A stretch of 64,000 nt of DNA from Siphonodentalium dalli (taxonomy: Eukaryota > Mollusca > Scaphopoda > Gadilida > Siphonodentaliidae): the NCBI GenBank assembly GCA_032622095.1, contig CP136064.1:196447948-196511947 (forward strand), written 5' to 3'. Below, in pieces: positions 12,301 to 27,300 of this stretch. The notes beneath the pieces are model-generated. The model did no database searches and was not told where the DNA came from. It saw nothing but the letters and a program-made list of their open reading frames with translations. The first letter of the stretch is position 1, and each line of letters begins with the position of its first letter. The position numbers and the translations under genes are program-made.

Positions 12301-15300
12301 TTATTCAAAAGTTGAGGTAAACATTCGAAAAGGTCGAAGCATTAAAAAATATTCAAAACATCATATTCAGACTAAAATAATTGAATTTACTACATGATTA
12401 GCGATGTTGGAGAACTATCAATAATGAATATAAGAACAAAGTTGATTTATTTCTCCATCTTCTTCTCAGTGGTGATGTTTTTACAGATGTTTATATTTTT
12501 GGCTCATTTATCGACTGTGACAGCCTTGGTTCCCTTTAAAACAGTAAGCAAATTCATGTGTATACAGATACTTGTAACTTGAAGAGAGTAACACTCTCTA
12601 GTCTCTACTGACTGAGATTTCATGAATTTCACTCCACGCTTTTATCTGTTCTTCAGATGGCACAGTACATGGGTGCTGGGAATAACGCTGATGCTGCTTC
12701 AAACCTGGTATGTTTATCTTATATCAATACAAGGAATATTCTGTCAGATCATAAATAGAGGATCTCACATGAGTTTCTATTTTATACGGAATTTATCAAC
12801 CGAGTTCACTAAATTCGATTTGAGCCGAGGTTTACCGAGGCTCAAATAGAATTTAGTGGACGAGGTTGATAAATTACGTATAAAATAGGACGAGTGTGAG
12901 ATACTTTTTATCACATAATCAAATAAACGCGAAGCAATGCGAAATATCCATCCAAAACAACGATAAAAACCGCAGCGATCGCAAGTCATTTGAAGAACGA
13001 TGTGACGTCATCGCATGCGCTGATATTAAACGTGTCTCTTATCGATAATTATGAAACTGCTTTTATGGGCAAATTATGTGATAATACTTATCATTCACTG
13101 AGCAACATTCATATTAGTTAACATTCCTTCTAGTCAGTTGGGAGGGAATCATTTTCTTTCTATGGCTTCTATGACCTGAACATCACTACCACAGAAGAAT
13201 ATACCATTTTATTGTATACTTTTATAATGAAACTGAATTTTTACCTTTTCTTTACTCATTGACAAAATAGTTGCCTTAGGAAATGTTCAGAGAATAAGTT
13301 CAACAAATGACCATACGATGTGAATACGTCTGCACTTGTATTAATGTTTCATCTCTCTGTCGTTTGCTTTTATTACCTGAACATCCCTCAAAATGAATGA
13401 TAAACCATTCCAATGTTTACTTTTATATATGAACTAGCTGGTGGACCCGACTTCGTCCGGGCTGTTTCCCCTCTGCTTTTCGGCGAATTGTGCGATTTGA
13501 CCTTGAATTGACCATTTTGAAAGTCAAGGTCAGGTCGGGGTCACGATTTGACCCGTCCAAAACACTCCCCGGACAAAAGTACCCATCGAAATCCGTCTGG
13601 TTTTACCCGATTTGACCTTGAATTGACCATTTTGAAGGTCAAGGTCAGGTTGGGATCATGATTTGACCCGTCCAAAACACTCCTCGGACAAAAGTAACCC
13701 TAGGTATCAAATGTTGTCGAAATCTCATCAAAATTCGCGATTTGACCTTGAATTGACAATTTTGAAGGTCAAGGTCAGGTTGGCGTCACGATTTAACCCA
13801 TCCAAAACACTCGCCGGACAAAAGTACACCCAGGTATCAAAATCAGTCCGTTTTACCCGATTTGACCTTGAATTGACCTTTTTGAAGGTCAAGGTCAGGT
13901 CGGGGTAACGATTTGACCCGGACAAAAGACTCCCCGGACAAAAGTATCTCTAGGTATTAAATATCGTCGAAATTCGTCCCGTTTTACCCGATTTGACCTT
14001 GAATTGACCTTTTTGAAGGTCAAGGTCAGGTCGGAGTCACGATTTGACCCGTCCATTTCATCGGAATCCATCCCGTTTTACCCGATTTTACCTTGAATTT
14101 ATCTTTTTGAAGGTCGAGGTCAGGTCGGAGTCACGATTTGACCCGTCCAAAACACTCCCTAGACAAAAGTAACCCTAGGTATCAAATTTTGTCAAAATCC
14201 GTTGGGCAGTTTTCCCGGCCATAGCTAACAGACAAACAAACAGACAGACAGACAGAAGTCCCAAAATATATAGTAGATGTGAGAATCCATTTAGTAAAGA
14301 AAGGTTTATGATCTACTCTCCAGTAAACCCTTCATTGAGTTCATCCATGGGCTATCTTTTTACCACAAATAACATTTCAGAACTATTGGGGATTTGCTGT
14401 TAAGTTTACACACAGAGATGTTATAGATCAGATAAAGAAGCTCTCACAGATATTAACTGATGTTGGGAGATGTCGAGTGAGTATTGGTAGATATTATATT
14501 GCGGCAATAGACCGGTATTGCAGAGTACATCCCATACACAAGGGTACCTTTATATTAACTCTTTGAATTTATTCAATACCTGTTGATGCAAGGTATGTGT
14601 ATTGAATGCAATTCCAGCCATTGAATACATATTACTGTATACAACATGAGTAATACAAGCCGGGAATTACTTCGTGTTGATGTTATTGCCAAGAGTGATG
14701 GCATACATAATGTCAATGATCCACTCATGGTGGTGGACAGATTATTACCATTTTTTTTATCAGAATTTAATCACAATAAAGGTAGTTACAGTATCAATGG
14801 TGGTCACAATCATGGATTAAACTTATCTGACACAAGGATGTGAAATAAATACAGAATACAATGTGCATCATAATCTAGAATCTTTATCGTTGCATAGGTT
14901 CTTTATTGATAAGATTTATGACTGAATATGTAGATATTGACAAATTATAAGTTTAAATATATATTTCAGATGGCGTGAATGCACTTGTGCATGAGGAACT
15001 AGACTATATGTATAGAACATATATTCAGAGTATATGCATTGACTATATGGTAACCCTTCCATGACTGGAGCTTCCTGAAATTGTGTGAAAACCCTGTGCC
15101 AATGCATTCTCTTCTATATGCGAGTCTCCCATGGGGAGCCTCGCATATATAAGAGACTACATTGGCCTAACAACATTTACCTTGACCTTGTAAGCCAATG
15201 CATTCTCTGATATATACGGGGCTCCCTATAGGAGACTCGCATATATAAGAGAATGCACTGGCACATGATCTGTAATATATATGCTGCACCAGTGCAGCTC

Positions 15301-18300
15301 CCGTCATGAAAGGGTTAATAGTTAGAGCTGTATTCAATGAATAAATACATTCTTAAGATGATCATGTACTTTATATTATATTTCAGACATGGGTGAGATT
15401 AGCTATTAATGATGGACTAATTGAAAGTTATGTTGATGCAATGATTGCAGACAAGGGAAGTTTGAAGTGAGTTCATAACCTACATTCTCTATTGAATTCA
15501 AGTCTGGATATAGTGTATCTGACATTGGAGAATGAGGACCCGGGAAGGTGAATTCAGTGACGCTATCCTACACAGTGGCTAGCATCACCAAATTCACCCT
15601 CTGGGAACCTCATTCTGCTTAGGCCTCAACTGCTATGAGAGACCTATGATCAGATTGAGTTTCCTTGGTTGATGTTGGTGATATTAAACCATTAGTCACA
15701 TCGATTATGCATTTTAACTTCTGCAAATTAGGGGATATAGAAACTTAACAGTAGGGAAAATTTAACTAAACAATGTTAATTTGAGACTACAGATAATTCC
15801 AAGAGGATGAGGCCTAAGCAGAGTGAGGTCCTCAGAGTGTGAATTTGGTGATGCTAGCCCACTGTATGGGATATCGTCTCTAACTTAGCCCTCTGGGGAC
15901 CTCATTCTTCAATTGTCAGACACGTTATATCCAGGCTTGATTGAATTCATTAATCAATCTTTTTAATTTAAAAAAAATTAATGTTTGTAAGCTTAAAGGG
16001 GTACTGTATACTAAATCCGACCATATATGGACCATCTACTTTTAGACTAAACTAAATATATGCAACAAATGTCATAAACTCATTTTCATTATAAATACCA
16101 TGTTGTTTGCACACATAGAGCACATAAGTGTATTTTGCACTAATCCATGGCTCAAATTCATTCATTTGTAGCATATATTCTGTTGAGAATAAAAGGAGAT
16201 GGTCCCATAAATGGCCGGATTTAGTGTACAGTACCCCTTTAAGCCAAATCAATTTATTTTCTGAATCTATGAGGGAGGGACTTTTTACATGATGACAATC
16301 AACATGTTCAAATTACAGCCTAATATACCAATTTAACTTAATGTAAATGAGACATCATTCTTATTATTGGTGTATGGGATTCTGAAAATACAGGTCAAGT
16401 TTGAATTTCAGTTTCATACACTGGTTTTGACTAGTTATAGCCTTTTGTTGAAAAAATGAAGTATCTATTGGTTTCTGAAGGACAGCTAAAGTTTATATAG
16501 GCATGCCCATTTCATATATAATGTAGTTCAACACTTGTTGAATTTTCCTTAATTAAACGTTTCTATGCTAAATTGAGTTATAAAGGTATACATTGGAACG
16601 GTCTATGGAGGGATGTTCATGTAATAATTCATGTAATATTCATCGGTGGGAAGTGTTCAGATAATAAGTTCTACAAACATTAGTTGATCTTATTATCTGA
16701 ACATTTACTATATGATAACTACTCGTCAATGATGCTTTAGTATAGAAATGGTTAATTACTCCCACTTCTTTTATATTTAAATCCATTTCTATTCTATTTT
16801 TACAAGAAAATTCTACAATAAAACAGCATATTTAAGAGATGTCGAACAAGCAGAAATTCTCAAGACTTACTTTCACAGTAAGTAGAACATTAATAATGTA
16901 CCTGTACACCCTTATACAGGGTTTCCGCCAGGCCGGCTGCGGGTCCGTCCCACGGACCCATTCCCCCCGTTGGTCGTTGCATGAAATCCCGCTCATACAC
17001 AAATAAATGACGTTATTAAAAACTTTTTCAGTCTGTGTCGACAGGCTATATATCATTATATCTACAGTTATTTTCATTAATATTGACAAAATGAAATCGA
17101 CACAGTCCATCTCCCGAAAAAACAATAAGAAAGAGGTGTCAAATAGCGACATTAGATACAGCGTAATACATGTTGCAGTAACATCAAAGACTGCCGGACT
17201 GTTGAGTGCGGATATATTCTTGTGCACGGGATTCCATGGATGAAACTACTCACGCTCCAAGACCCCGTGCTGAGTCGGGGATATTTTTATGCACGGGATT
17301 TTTCGTGGATGAAACTACTCAATGTTGATCATTTATCTTATTGCTGTATTATCATTTGTTTTGAGTTCGATTTACCGGTAAGTGAAGTTCCTGAAAAATA
17401 CATGTGATTCTCTACGTGTGCTGATTATTATGCGTATATTGCCATGCATACTTAACAAAACCCCAAAGTGATTTATTTGACAATAATACGGAACCTGTCC
17501 CAAATCAGTCTTTATATCGGGAATTCATAGTGATAACACCATTCATTTGAGCCATATATTACATGCATGGAGGATAAACACGAACACATACCCCTCCCCC
17601 CAATATGAAGATAAAGTCAAAGTACGGTCAATAATAGTTTCGTTGTCCCGCATGGGTCGCCAACCACAATAATCAACGACGCACATGTTCATACTTTCCG
17701 CCAAAAACTCAATTACATTTTGTAACTCGTTGGCTAAAACTCTTTTCTATAGCTGCGGTCATCAGTTGTTAGAATAATACAGACTATTGAACAAGCTACG
17801 CGTTCCGGGTGACAGATTTCTCTACCATTCGCATTTCGCCGCTATAATTATCTCCTGCAGACAAACCCTGCTGCAGTATGACATCACCGCGCACAAATAG
17901 TTTTACGATTGACAGATTATATAATCCTGTCAGTTTAATTTTCACTGACGCTACTTGAAATTCTAAGATATACTTTATTCAATTCTCCTTGCTAGGTGTT
18001 ATTGGTCAATGCGTAGATGCTTTTTAGTGTTTAGATTCATTCTACCTGTTGGAATCTTATTGTAAGTTATAAATTTGTAAACACTGTATTAAACTCGTAG
18101 CTCGTTCATTTATATAGTCTTCAATCAGATGGTAGTCTTACGTACGTAATTAAATGACTAACTATTGGATACCATCAACAGAATTAATGCACCGACGGAT
18201 ATAATAAGACTTGCATAATATATGTATAGCTTTGGATTGCTTTGTGGGACACCCAGGTCCAAGGAAACGGCTTCTTTTCAGTGTCAAATAACAAAATTTT

Positions 18301-21300
18301 CGCCCATCGGGACGAACCATGGTCGTCCCGTCGCGTTATGTGTTTCTCCAATACGGACTCATTAATTCCCCCCTGGCGGAAACCCTGCCTTATATCCAAG
18401 TATGTCAGGTATGTGATAGTATAAATTTAAACTAAAAGGAGAGGGATCAAAATCTAAACTATTGTTATGATTATTACAATGTTGTCAGTCCATATTGTCA
18501 ACAAATGCAACAAAAGATAATTATTAAGATCAGACAACTTTCATTTTGATCAGATACCATCGCTGTGTATTACTCATTAATTTATTTGTAGCAGCAATGG
18601 TAACACCCAAGTTGCTGTACATTATGTTTTGGTATTAAAGTGATGTGAAACACTCCGCTGAGGTGTCCCAAACAGAATAACAAATAATGATGCCAAAAAA
18701 GCTATTTTCATAAATATGATATCCAAATAGTCAGAAAACAGTGTCATTGTTATAAATAAATAGCACGCAGTGACTTTTATTGCGGAAATCATTGCCGAAT
18801 GTTTATGCCCAATAATGCATCCCAAGTACAGTAGTAAATAATTACATTTGCACGTAGTTCAACCATTATAATCTCGGAAATTGTAGAGTTGATATGGTTG
18901 TAATTTTCAACAATCTTAGTTCATTGCTACATTCTTCCAATGGGGATAGTGTTTGGATACTAATGAAATAAGTCCTTTAAAAACAAAAGAAAACTTTATT
19001 TCCATAAAACTTTTTGGCAAATACCGTAATTTGGACACCTTGAGAAGTAAATATGTATTTAGGTGATATCTGATAATACACTGGCATTCTGACATGTAGT
19101 ATTATTCATGGCTCAGCCATTCTGCTCACTGCTCTTTGCAACTTCGCGATGTAACGCTTCCACCGGCAGAGTCCAGTAAGTGCCACCATATTTGTAGGTG
19201 GACAGGCGCAAGTCTGAATATAGTGTGTCTGACGTTTGCAAAATGAGACCCCAAGAAGGTGAATTTAGTGACGCTATCCCACACAGCGTCTATATCACAT
19301 GTTGATACTTATTATTTGAGTAGCAGAATTTCAATAACATTCTATTCACATAGCAAGTGCCTTGAGGGCCATTAACCCTTCCATGACGGGAGCTTCCTGA
19401 AATTTGGTCAAGACCCTGTGCCAATGCATTCTCTTATATATGCGAGTATCCCATAGGCAGCCTTGCATATATAAAAGAATGCATTGGTCTAACAATATAT
19501 TCCTTGACCTTGTAAGCCAGTGCATTCTCTTATATATGTGAGACTCCCTATGAGATACTCGAATATATAAGAGAATGCACTGGCACATGATAGTTAATGC
19601 TGCACCAGCGCAGCTTCGTCATAAAAGGGTTAATTCTATGCTTTGATATTTTTCTTCGTATACTTTTGTCTCAATTGTATTGTCTGAATTTTTCAGGTCT
19701 TTCACTATTTAATTTCCAACTGTCTTTCAACTCGAGTGTTTTGAACTTCTGGTCACCTCTGAGCGTGAGCTTGGCTGGATTGAGTGACAACACTGCTCCA
19801 CCTCCAGTAATCAAACCTTCGCGCAACAAAGGTAATTTGTAGTATAAATGGTAATATTAGTGACAATACGCATCATGAAATTATTGTTCTTTTGCAACGA
19901 AAATCATATAAAGCTGGATTAAGGGAGAGAGGAAAGGTTGCCAATGATCACAAGAATATTCCGCGTTAAAACAGGATGGCTTATGTTTTTGGTTTGTCTA
20001 TCTGTCTGTATGTCTGTTCATGTTTTCTTTCCGGATGAAAACTTAAGTAATCAGGTGAACAATTGGAAGAAATTTGGTATCACTACCACAATATACAGGT
20101 CAAAGTCGATTTTATTTTGTTGAAATTGGGGCTTAATTTGGTTTCCTGATGATAAATTTAGTTTTCCTGTTGATAAATTTAGTTGATGTTAACTGAATGG
20201 AATGAAGTTTGGTATGCAGGTTTAAAATCATAAAATATGGGTTCCGTCCGCTAAATTGTTACCAGAGTTAAAACGTGAACCGTTTTCGGGTTATCTTGGT
20301 TTCTTGTTGATAACTGTAGTTAGGGTTAATTGATCGCCACCAAACATTTCCATCCAAAGAATATGAATCTCTCTGCTCCTGTATTTTCTTTTCGTCATAC
20401 TGCCATCTGTTAATTTATCCTGAACACCATCCAACGGAATAATAGATAATTCCTATATTATTGGAGAATCAATTTGGTATAGAAAGGTTTAGTAAATGTT
20501 TTTTGTTTAAATGTTTTCCAGTGTCAAAAGGGTGGAAGAAAAAGGAACAGTCACAGGTAGGTGGTGTGCCTGGACGAGTGCGGGTTCATAGCATACAGTC
20601 AAGGTCAAGTCGCCGAAGCAGTGAGTCATCCAATGTTAGCAGGAGCCGAAATAACTCAGTGCTGTCTGACCAGTCTAGCCAGTGTGATGTCTCTCAGTTT
20701 AACAGTGCTGATTTCCTTGACACATCTTCTTCCGTCGGAGATGAAATCGATATCAATGATTCTGTAAATTATGGCAGCTATGATGACAAACTTTGTGCTG
20801 AACAAACTAACATATCTTCTGCGGTGACCTCAGATAAAATGAACAATGACTCTACCCGCTCACAAAATTCTTCTGTCCCGGACAATAATGTATTCATTCA
20901 GACTGCTGATGAGTCATCAAAACGACATGCGAAGTTACTTCCAGAATCGGGGTCTGAGATTAATGTTAGCATCGAGGAATTAGATGAGGTGACAGCAAGA
21001 CTTTTAAACATTCCAATGGATCAATCGGGTCTAGATTCACGAGAGAACCAGAGGTATGGATACATCCTTCCAAAACCAGCTGTGGGTAATCCTTTTTCAC
21101 AAAAACAGCTTGAAAAGATGGAGGAATGCTCAAACAATTCTTCGGAAATAAGTGGTCAAATTAATCCCGAGACTGCTGCAGCTACTGATCAACTTACAAC
21201 TGAAATTAATGGTGCTAGTGAACAAAACAATTTAAATCAAGCAGAAAATAGCTTAGATTCTGTGCTGTACAAAATTAGAGACAAATATACATTATCTAGT

Positions 21301-24300
21301 GTAAAACCTCATGAATTAAAAACAGAACAAACAGAAACAGTGCTTGATTCAGTGACTTGTGATAATGTGGATGGTCGTATATTAGAATCAAACTCTGAAT
21401 TGGATTATACTCAACATTCCAAGTGCCTTGATAACAATATTCAAAAATCAGAGAAAGTACCAAAAGACAAAGTACCACATCTGACTGATCCCTCAACTAT
21501 TCAGAGCCTTATCACTGCAGAAGAATCAGACTATAAAAAATTGGTTGTCACGGAAATGGCTAACGATGTTGGAGATGCCTCATTTTCAGGTGTTAGCGAG
21601 AATATGTCTGATGATAAGGACCGAGAATTCACTGACTCAGTGGCATCAAGCAACGATGGTATTTTCAAAGACAAAAGGTCAAAGTATGAAAATCCCCTGA
21701 AAGGAAGCCCTATTAGTAGGAAGTCTCAGGCAGATGGACCACAGCTATCACCTGCAACTGCAAAGAACATATCAATTTCTAGGAGTATACTGAGTAGCCT
21801 TCCATCTCGTTTGAGAAAGTCGAGGTCTGAACAGAATCTTCGGCGAGGACAAATAGTTTCACAGCCCATGTCACTGCCGAGTGGTGTAAATTGTGAAAGA
21901 AGGTGCAGTTCAGGAAATAGTTTGAAAAACATTAGCACATGGTCGTCACCTATTCTCAATGGCAGCGGAGAGGATGAGGGAGACAGTGGTGTAGAGTTTC
22001 CTGTGAAAATGGACGATGATGGGTCTGACACTGGTATAGAAATTACCAATCACAAAGGTAATCACAATGACACATGTTTTATTTTTTTTAATTTACCGGG
22101 AATTATTATACAAATTACAATCATGTCTCACATTGTTTGCTATGGGGTTTTAGAATACCTCGCTTCAATAAATTATTTTGTTTGTTTACAAGAATCAAAA
22201 AGATCCATTGCCTTTTTTTGCATTGAAACCCATGCCTTCATCACGCTCATAATAATAATGTGGATTCTCAGCTGATTTTTAACCCTGTACCGGGTGCACT
22301 GCAGTGAACATAGACATGTACAATATGCTCCAGTTTGGAGTTGTAACTTTGGCAGTGAAAAAATCTATCAAAATAAATTGAAAAGAATATTGTACAATAT
22401 TTCTATTCCAGGGTGCCCGATACCTGGCATTGATGATTAGTTACTCGTCTTCTTTCTACAAAGAAGACGCGAGTAACTAATCATCAATGAGTATTCAGTT
22501 TTGAAAGAGTTAAAAGCTTATGTGAGATATTTAGTATGTGCACCTGTGATTATGACGTCTGTCAGCTTTTTTGGTGGAGTTATCCTCTTTTTTTTTACTT
22601 AGAACATTTTTGCAAAGCTTTTATTCCTACATTTTTAGGTCAATAGGTTTTGGATTAGGGTTAGGGGATAGGGTTGTGCACCTGCAATGGGAATCTGTTA
22701 TTTTATTATTTTAATATAATGTTTACTGACATGTGAAACATCTTAGTGTTTTTAAAAAATATGGGGGTAATCTTAGTCCCATTGGGACAGTCACACCTCT
22801 AGCTTAATTCGTGATCAAATGATCTAACGAGAATTCTTTGGAGCATTGTCCCTGTCGATAACATGCTGACAGTTCTAGTCCTCCATGGTCATTTACTATT
22901 TGTTTGAAAGAGTAGTATTGACATTGATAACATTGTACTTAAGTAAATAGCTGAAGAAGCTGAGATTGTATGAGCAGATGGTGAGGTTTCACTTATCATT
23001 ATGTCTCGAGATGTCAACATGGAAATCATGAGACATGTTTCTAGCCAACCTATGACATTGTTTAACCGTTTCTATTCTAAATGGATTCTCCCACTTATTC
23101 ATAAAAGATATATATTAGAATGACATATTATACATCTGGAGGGATGTTCAGGAAATATGACCAACTGGCAGAATATACAAAGTGTAGAAGGAATTCTATT
23201 CATTAGTGGGAAATGTTGAGATAATAAGTTCAAAGAACTATCTATGGTCGTTTGTTAAACTTATTATCTGATCATTTCCTAAAGGATAACTACTCATCAA
23301 TAAGTATTTAGTATAGAAAGGGTTAATTCTTAAGCAGAGCTTTGATTGATTACTGACCTAACTGTTACCTGTAACTTTTTTCAGATTCTATTGTGGACAG
23401 CTTTGGATCCTTACTTCAGAATTATTCTCCAGCAAAGCCTTCCCTTTCACCGTCCCTGAACAGTATCATAGAAGACTTACCTAATACATCATCCCCTACA
23501 CCCATCAACAATGCTGAACTACTCGAAGTGAGTGTTTCAATATGTGTTTTTGATTGACAATACATAGACCTAAGATTAGGGGTATCCAGGCTAGGGCTGC
23601 AACGATACACATGGTCACAAAACTATACGAATCACGATACATGATCAACGATATGATACATATCACGATACACTAAATTAGTATCTCCAAATGAATACCG
23701 CCTGAATGATCAGAAACAACAAGTTTATAACTGGAGGTTGAGTTCATTTTAAACTAAAAAACTAAAATGGACTTTAATTGTTGGCTAGATGAGTCAATTA
23801 TGCATAGTATACATGTATGTAAACTTGAGAGATAATTGCAGGTTTTGCTTTTTTACACTAGCTTATCTTCAGACCCTACTTTTATTTCCTGTATTGTGAT
23901 ACACATGACACAATATGATAAGCATATCATTTGAAAATGTATGCCGTGATACAAGTCGCGTATATTTCTTCTTCCAAAAGTGATGGAAAACCTCCTTACC
24001 ATGTACAATGCAGTGGAATGTCAATATAAACCTTTGTATACTTTGAAGTGATAGAATTGTTTATCGGCAAACCATCAACATGACCTCATATCGCCATTAA
24101 TCTGGGAAAATGTGACCCTCTCTCTGATTGGTCGGTATTTATGGAAAGTTAATAACGTTTGGAAATTCCCAACCTGATACTATTTATAAATTTCACACAA
24201 ACGCAACTGCATGTACAAGTTCTGAACTTCTGAAGGGAGAAAAAATGCCCAAAAACTTCACCTTAAAAAGAATACTTCCAGTGTCATGGTAAACAAAGTA

Positions 24301-27300
24301 GCCTTATTTACTATACTATTAAATAAGAAATGTACCACATTAGGTTGATACCCTTGGCTATATAATTCAGGTGACATTGCAGGAATTTGTTTAGAATTCA
24401 TGAAAAATATGGAAGTTAATCGTATAGAATTTACAGATCATTGGTGTGCTTTGGGGGTCTTTATAGATTTATTTGTTCTAATAATGGAACTATATATTGA
24501 AGTTGTCATTTTCATATTACCTTTGGCTACCAGTAATATTTACGAAAACACAGTTAGAGAAAAAACATTATGTATATTAAATATCAACCAATGAGAAAGA
24601 GGGTTACATTTGCTCCCGATTAGTAGCTGTAGAGGTCATTTTGATGGTTCCCCACAAAGCAATTTTATCACTTCAAAGTATACAAAATGGAAATTTCTAT
24701 GGACATTCTATTGCATTTGACAGTGTAACAAGGTTATTTATCGCTTTTGGAAGAAGAAAAACAAGCGACAATGCCATTTACGCAGCCATAATCAGTGATT
24801 TTTTGAAATTGGATACCAGCAATTGTCTGCTCTTTACTATATATTTATTTTATTTAAACATTGTTTTCTACAAAGGTCCCTGTGGTCACATGAGCATATG
24901 ATGGCACAGATTTGATAAAAAATCATGAAAAATATAAGTGCCAATGATCACTTTAGTGTTTATGAGAACGATGCCACAATGTATGTGTTGCTCAAGCTTG
25001 AATTCATTGGTACACATAATGTTGTTCAAAGTCACTGTCCTTGGAAATATGGCAAGGCCATTCTTAAGAATACATTTTCAAAAATTATCTTTCAAAATAT
25101 CAATTTGAAGGAAATAATCATAATCCTTTATAACCAATGTATGCTATAGTACAACACCTGTTCACCCTCACAATATGAGAGATATGTGCTAATTACGGTA
25201 TGTAAAAAAAGAAAAAGTGGTTTAACCCTTTCAGTGCCAGGTCCGATTTTTGTATCAACCCATATACCCTGTGCCAATGCATTCTCTTATATATGCGAGT
25301 CGACCATAGGTCACCTCGCATATATAAGAGAATGCATTGGTCTAACAATTTTTCATCATTTGTTATTATTTTTTACAATTTTGATAATTTTTTCTTGTAT
25401 TCTTTAACAGACTTATTTTGTAGGTTTAGTGCCAGGGAATCTTAAGTTTTTCATGGGCATCAAAATTATTACTATGAATAATTGGTGATAGTTTTGAGTT
25501 ATAACATCCCCCTAAGGTTTTATCCAGTTTGTTTTTAAATTCGCTATAGGCTATAGCATGCTTAAGCATGCCCAAAAAAGGGCCGATTTTACAGACCGTA
25601 AATTAGGGCCGATGAGATTGGCCCCTGGCACTGAAAGGGTTAAACAAAAAAACAAACAAATCAATTTTCAAGGCTGGTCATTGGAGAGTTTGACAAAAAT
25701 ATTTTGCAACAAACACACTGAATTATCTAGCTAATGAAACCAAATAGGGTATGCGCTCAGTTTACTATCTGTAAATTAGAGTGACTTTCCCTTTTAGTAA
25801 CTTTCACAGTGAATACATCTTGGTTGAATTTGTGTTTCTCTGAAACTGTTTCAGCAATGGAGCCAAGCATAAACTGATGATGACCTGGTAATAAAAATAA
25901 AAAAAATAGCAGAAACGTCCAGAAGGAATACATTGTTGGACTTTAACCCTTCCATGAATGGAGTTTCCTGAAATTTTTAACCCTTCCATGAATGGAGTTT
26001 CCTGAAATTTTGTAAAAAACCCTGTGCCAATATATTCTCTTATATATTTATAATGAAATGGAGGGTATACTGGATATATACTGGATATTCTATATTATGA
26101 ATAATATACTATGCTATGAAAAATTATGTAATTCTCTTATATATGGGAGTCTCCCTTGGGGAGCCTTGTATATATATAAGAGAATACATTGGCCTAACAA
26201 ATATTTACCTTGACCTTGTAAGCCAGTGAATTCTCTTATATATGTGAGGCTCCCTATGGGCGACTCAGATATATAAGACAATGCACTGGCACATGATTGT
26301 TAATACTGCACCAGCGCAGCTCCATCATGAAAGGGTTAAAACTGCGTCCATGGACTTTTACTCTCTCAGTTGAATTGATGATGGTTCACACTTAGTAAAT
26401 TAAAGTCAGTTGACTATGAAATTTCATGACGGGAGCTTTCTGAATTTTTGTGAAAACCTTGTGCCAATGCATTCTCTTATATATGCGAGTTGACCATAAT
26501 GGTCATTCGCATATATAAGAGAATGCATTGGCCTAACATATTTTATATTATTTTTCATAGTTGTTAAAAATTGTAAGAAAAAAATGAAAACAATGATACA
26601 AAATTGGTAAAGAATATGAGAATAATGATAAAAAATTTAAAAAATTGTTAAAGAATGTGAGAAAAAATGATAAAATTGATAAAGAATGTAAGACAAAATG
26701 ATAAAAATTATAATATGAATATAAGACAAAAGGATAAAAATTGTTATAGAATGAAAGATATAATTATATAAAATGATAAAAATTGTTATAGAATGCTGTA
26801 GAATGTAAGAAAAATTTATTAAAAAATTGTTAGGTGACCTATGGTCGACTCGCATATATAAGAGAATGCACTGGCACAAGGTCCTTAATGTTGCGTCAGT
26901 GCAGCTCCCATCATGAAAGGGTTAAGATAATAGCGTTCCCTGCATGTTATTGAGAATATACACTGTGTTATATATGTTGCCTTAGTTCTTGATTTGCAGA
27001 AGTCTGAGAAATTCTTTCTACCTCTTGACTATGAAGTGTTTGAGCCCAACTTGAATATACATTGTAATACATGTTATATATCTTACCTTAATGCTTGTTT
27101 TGCAGAAGTCTGAGAAATTCTTTCTATCTCTTGACTTTGAAGTGATTAAGCCGAACTTGAATATATATTGTAATATATGTTACATGTACCCGGTATGTTA
27201 TCTTACAGTAATGCCCTAATTAATCGACTCCTTAACCACAGCAGAATTATGGGTAACTTTTCAGGATTTAGTCGGAAATATGGCTTGTTGCCATTCACCG

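Noticed and set aside
20461-22275. A 604-codon ORF read as a complete single-exon gene
   Set aside because: Its first 20 and last 72 codons are intronic: an acceptor at 20521 and a donor at 22057 fit the phases of exons G and I, and the tail after 22057 turns hydrophobic and AT-rich.
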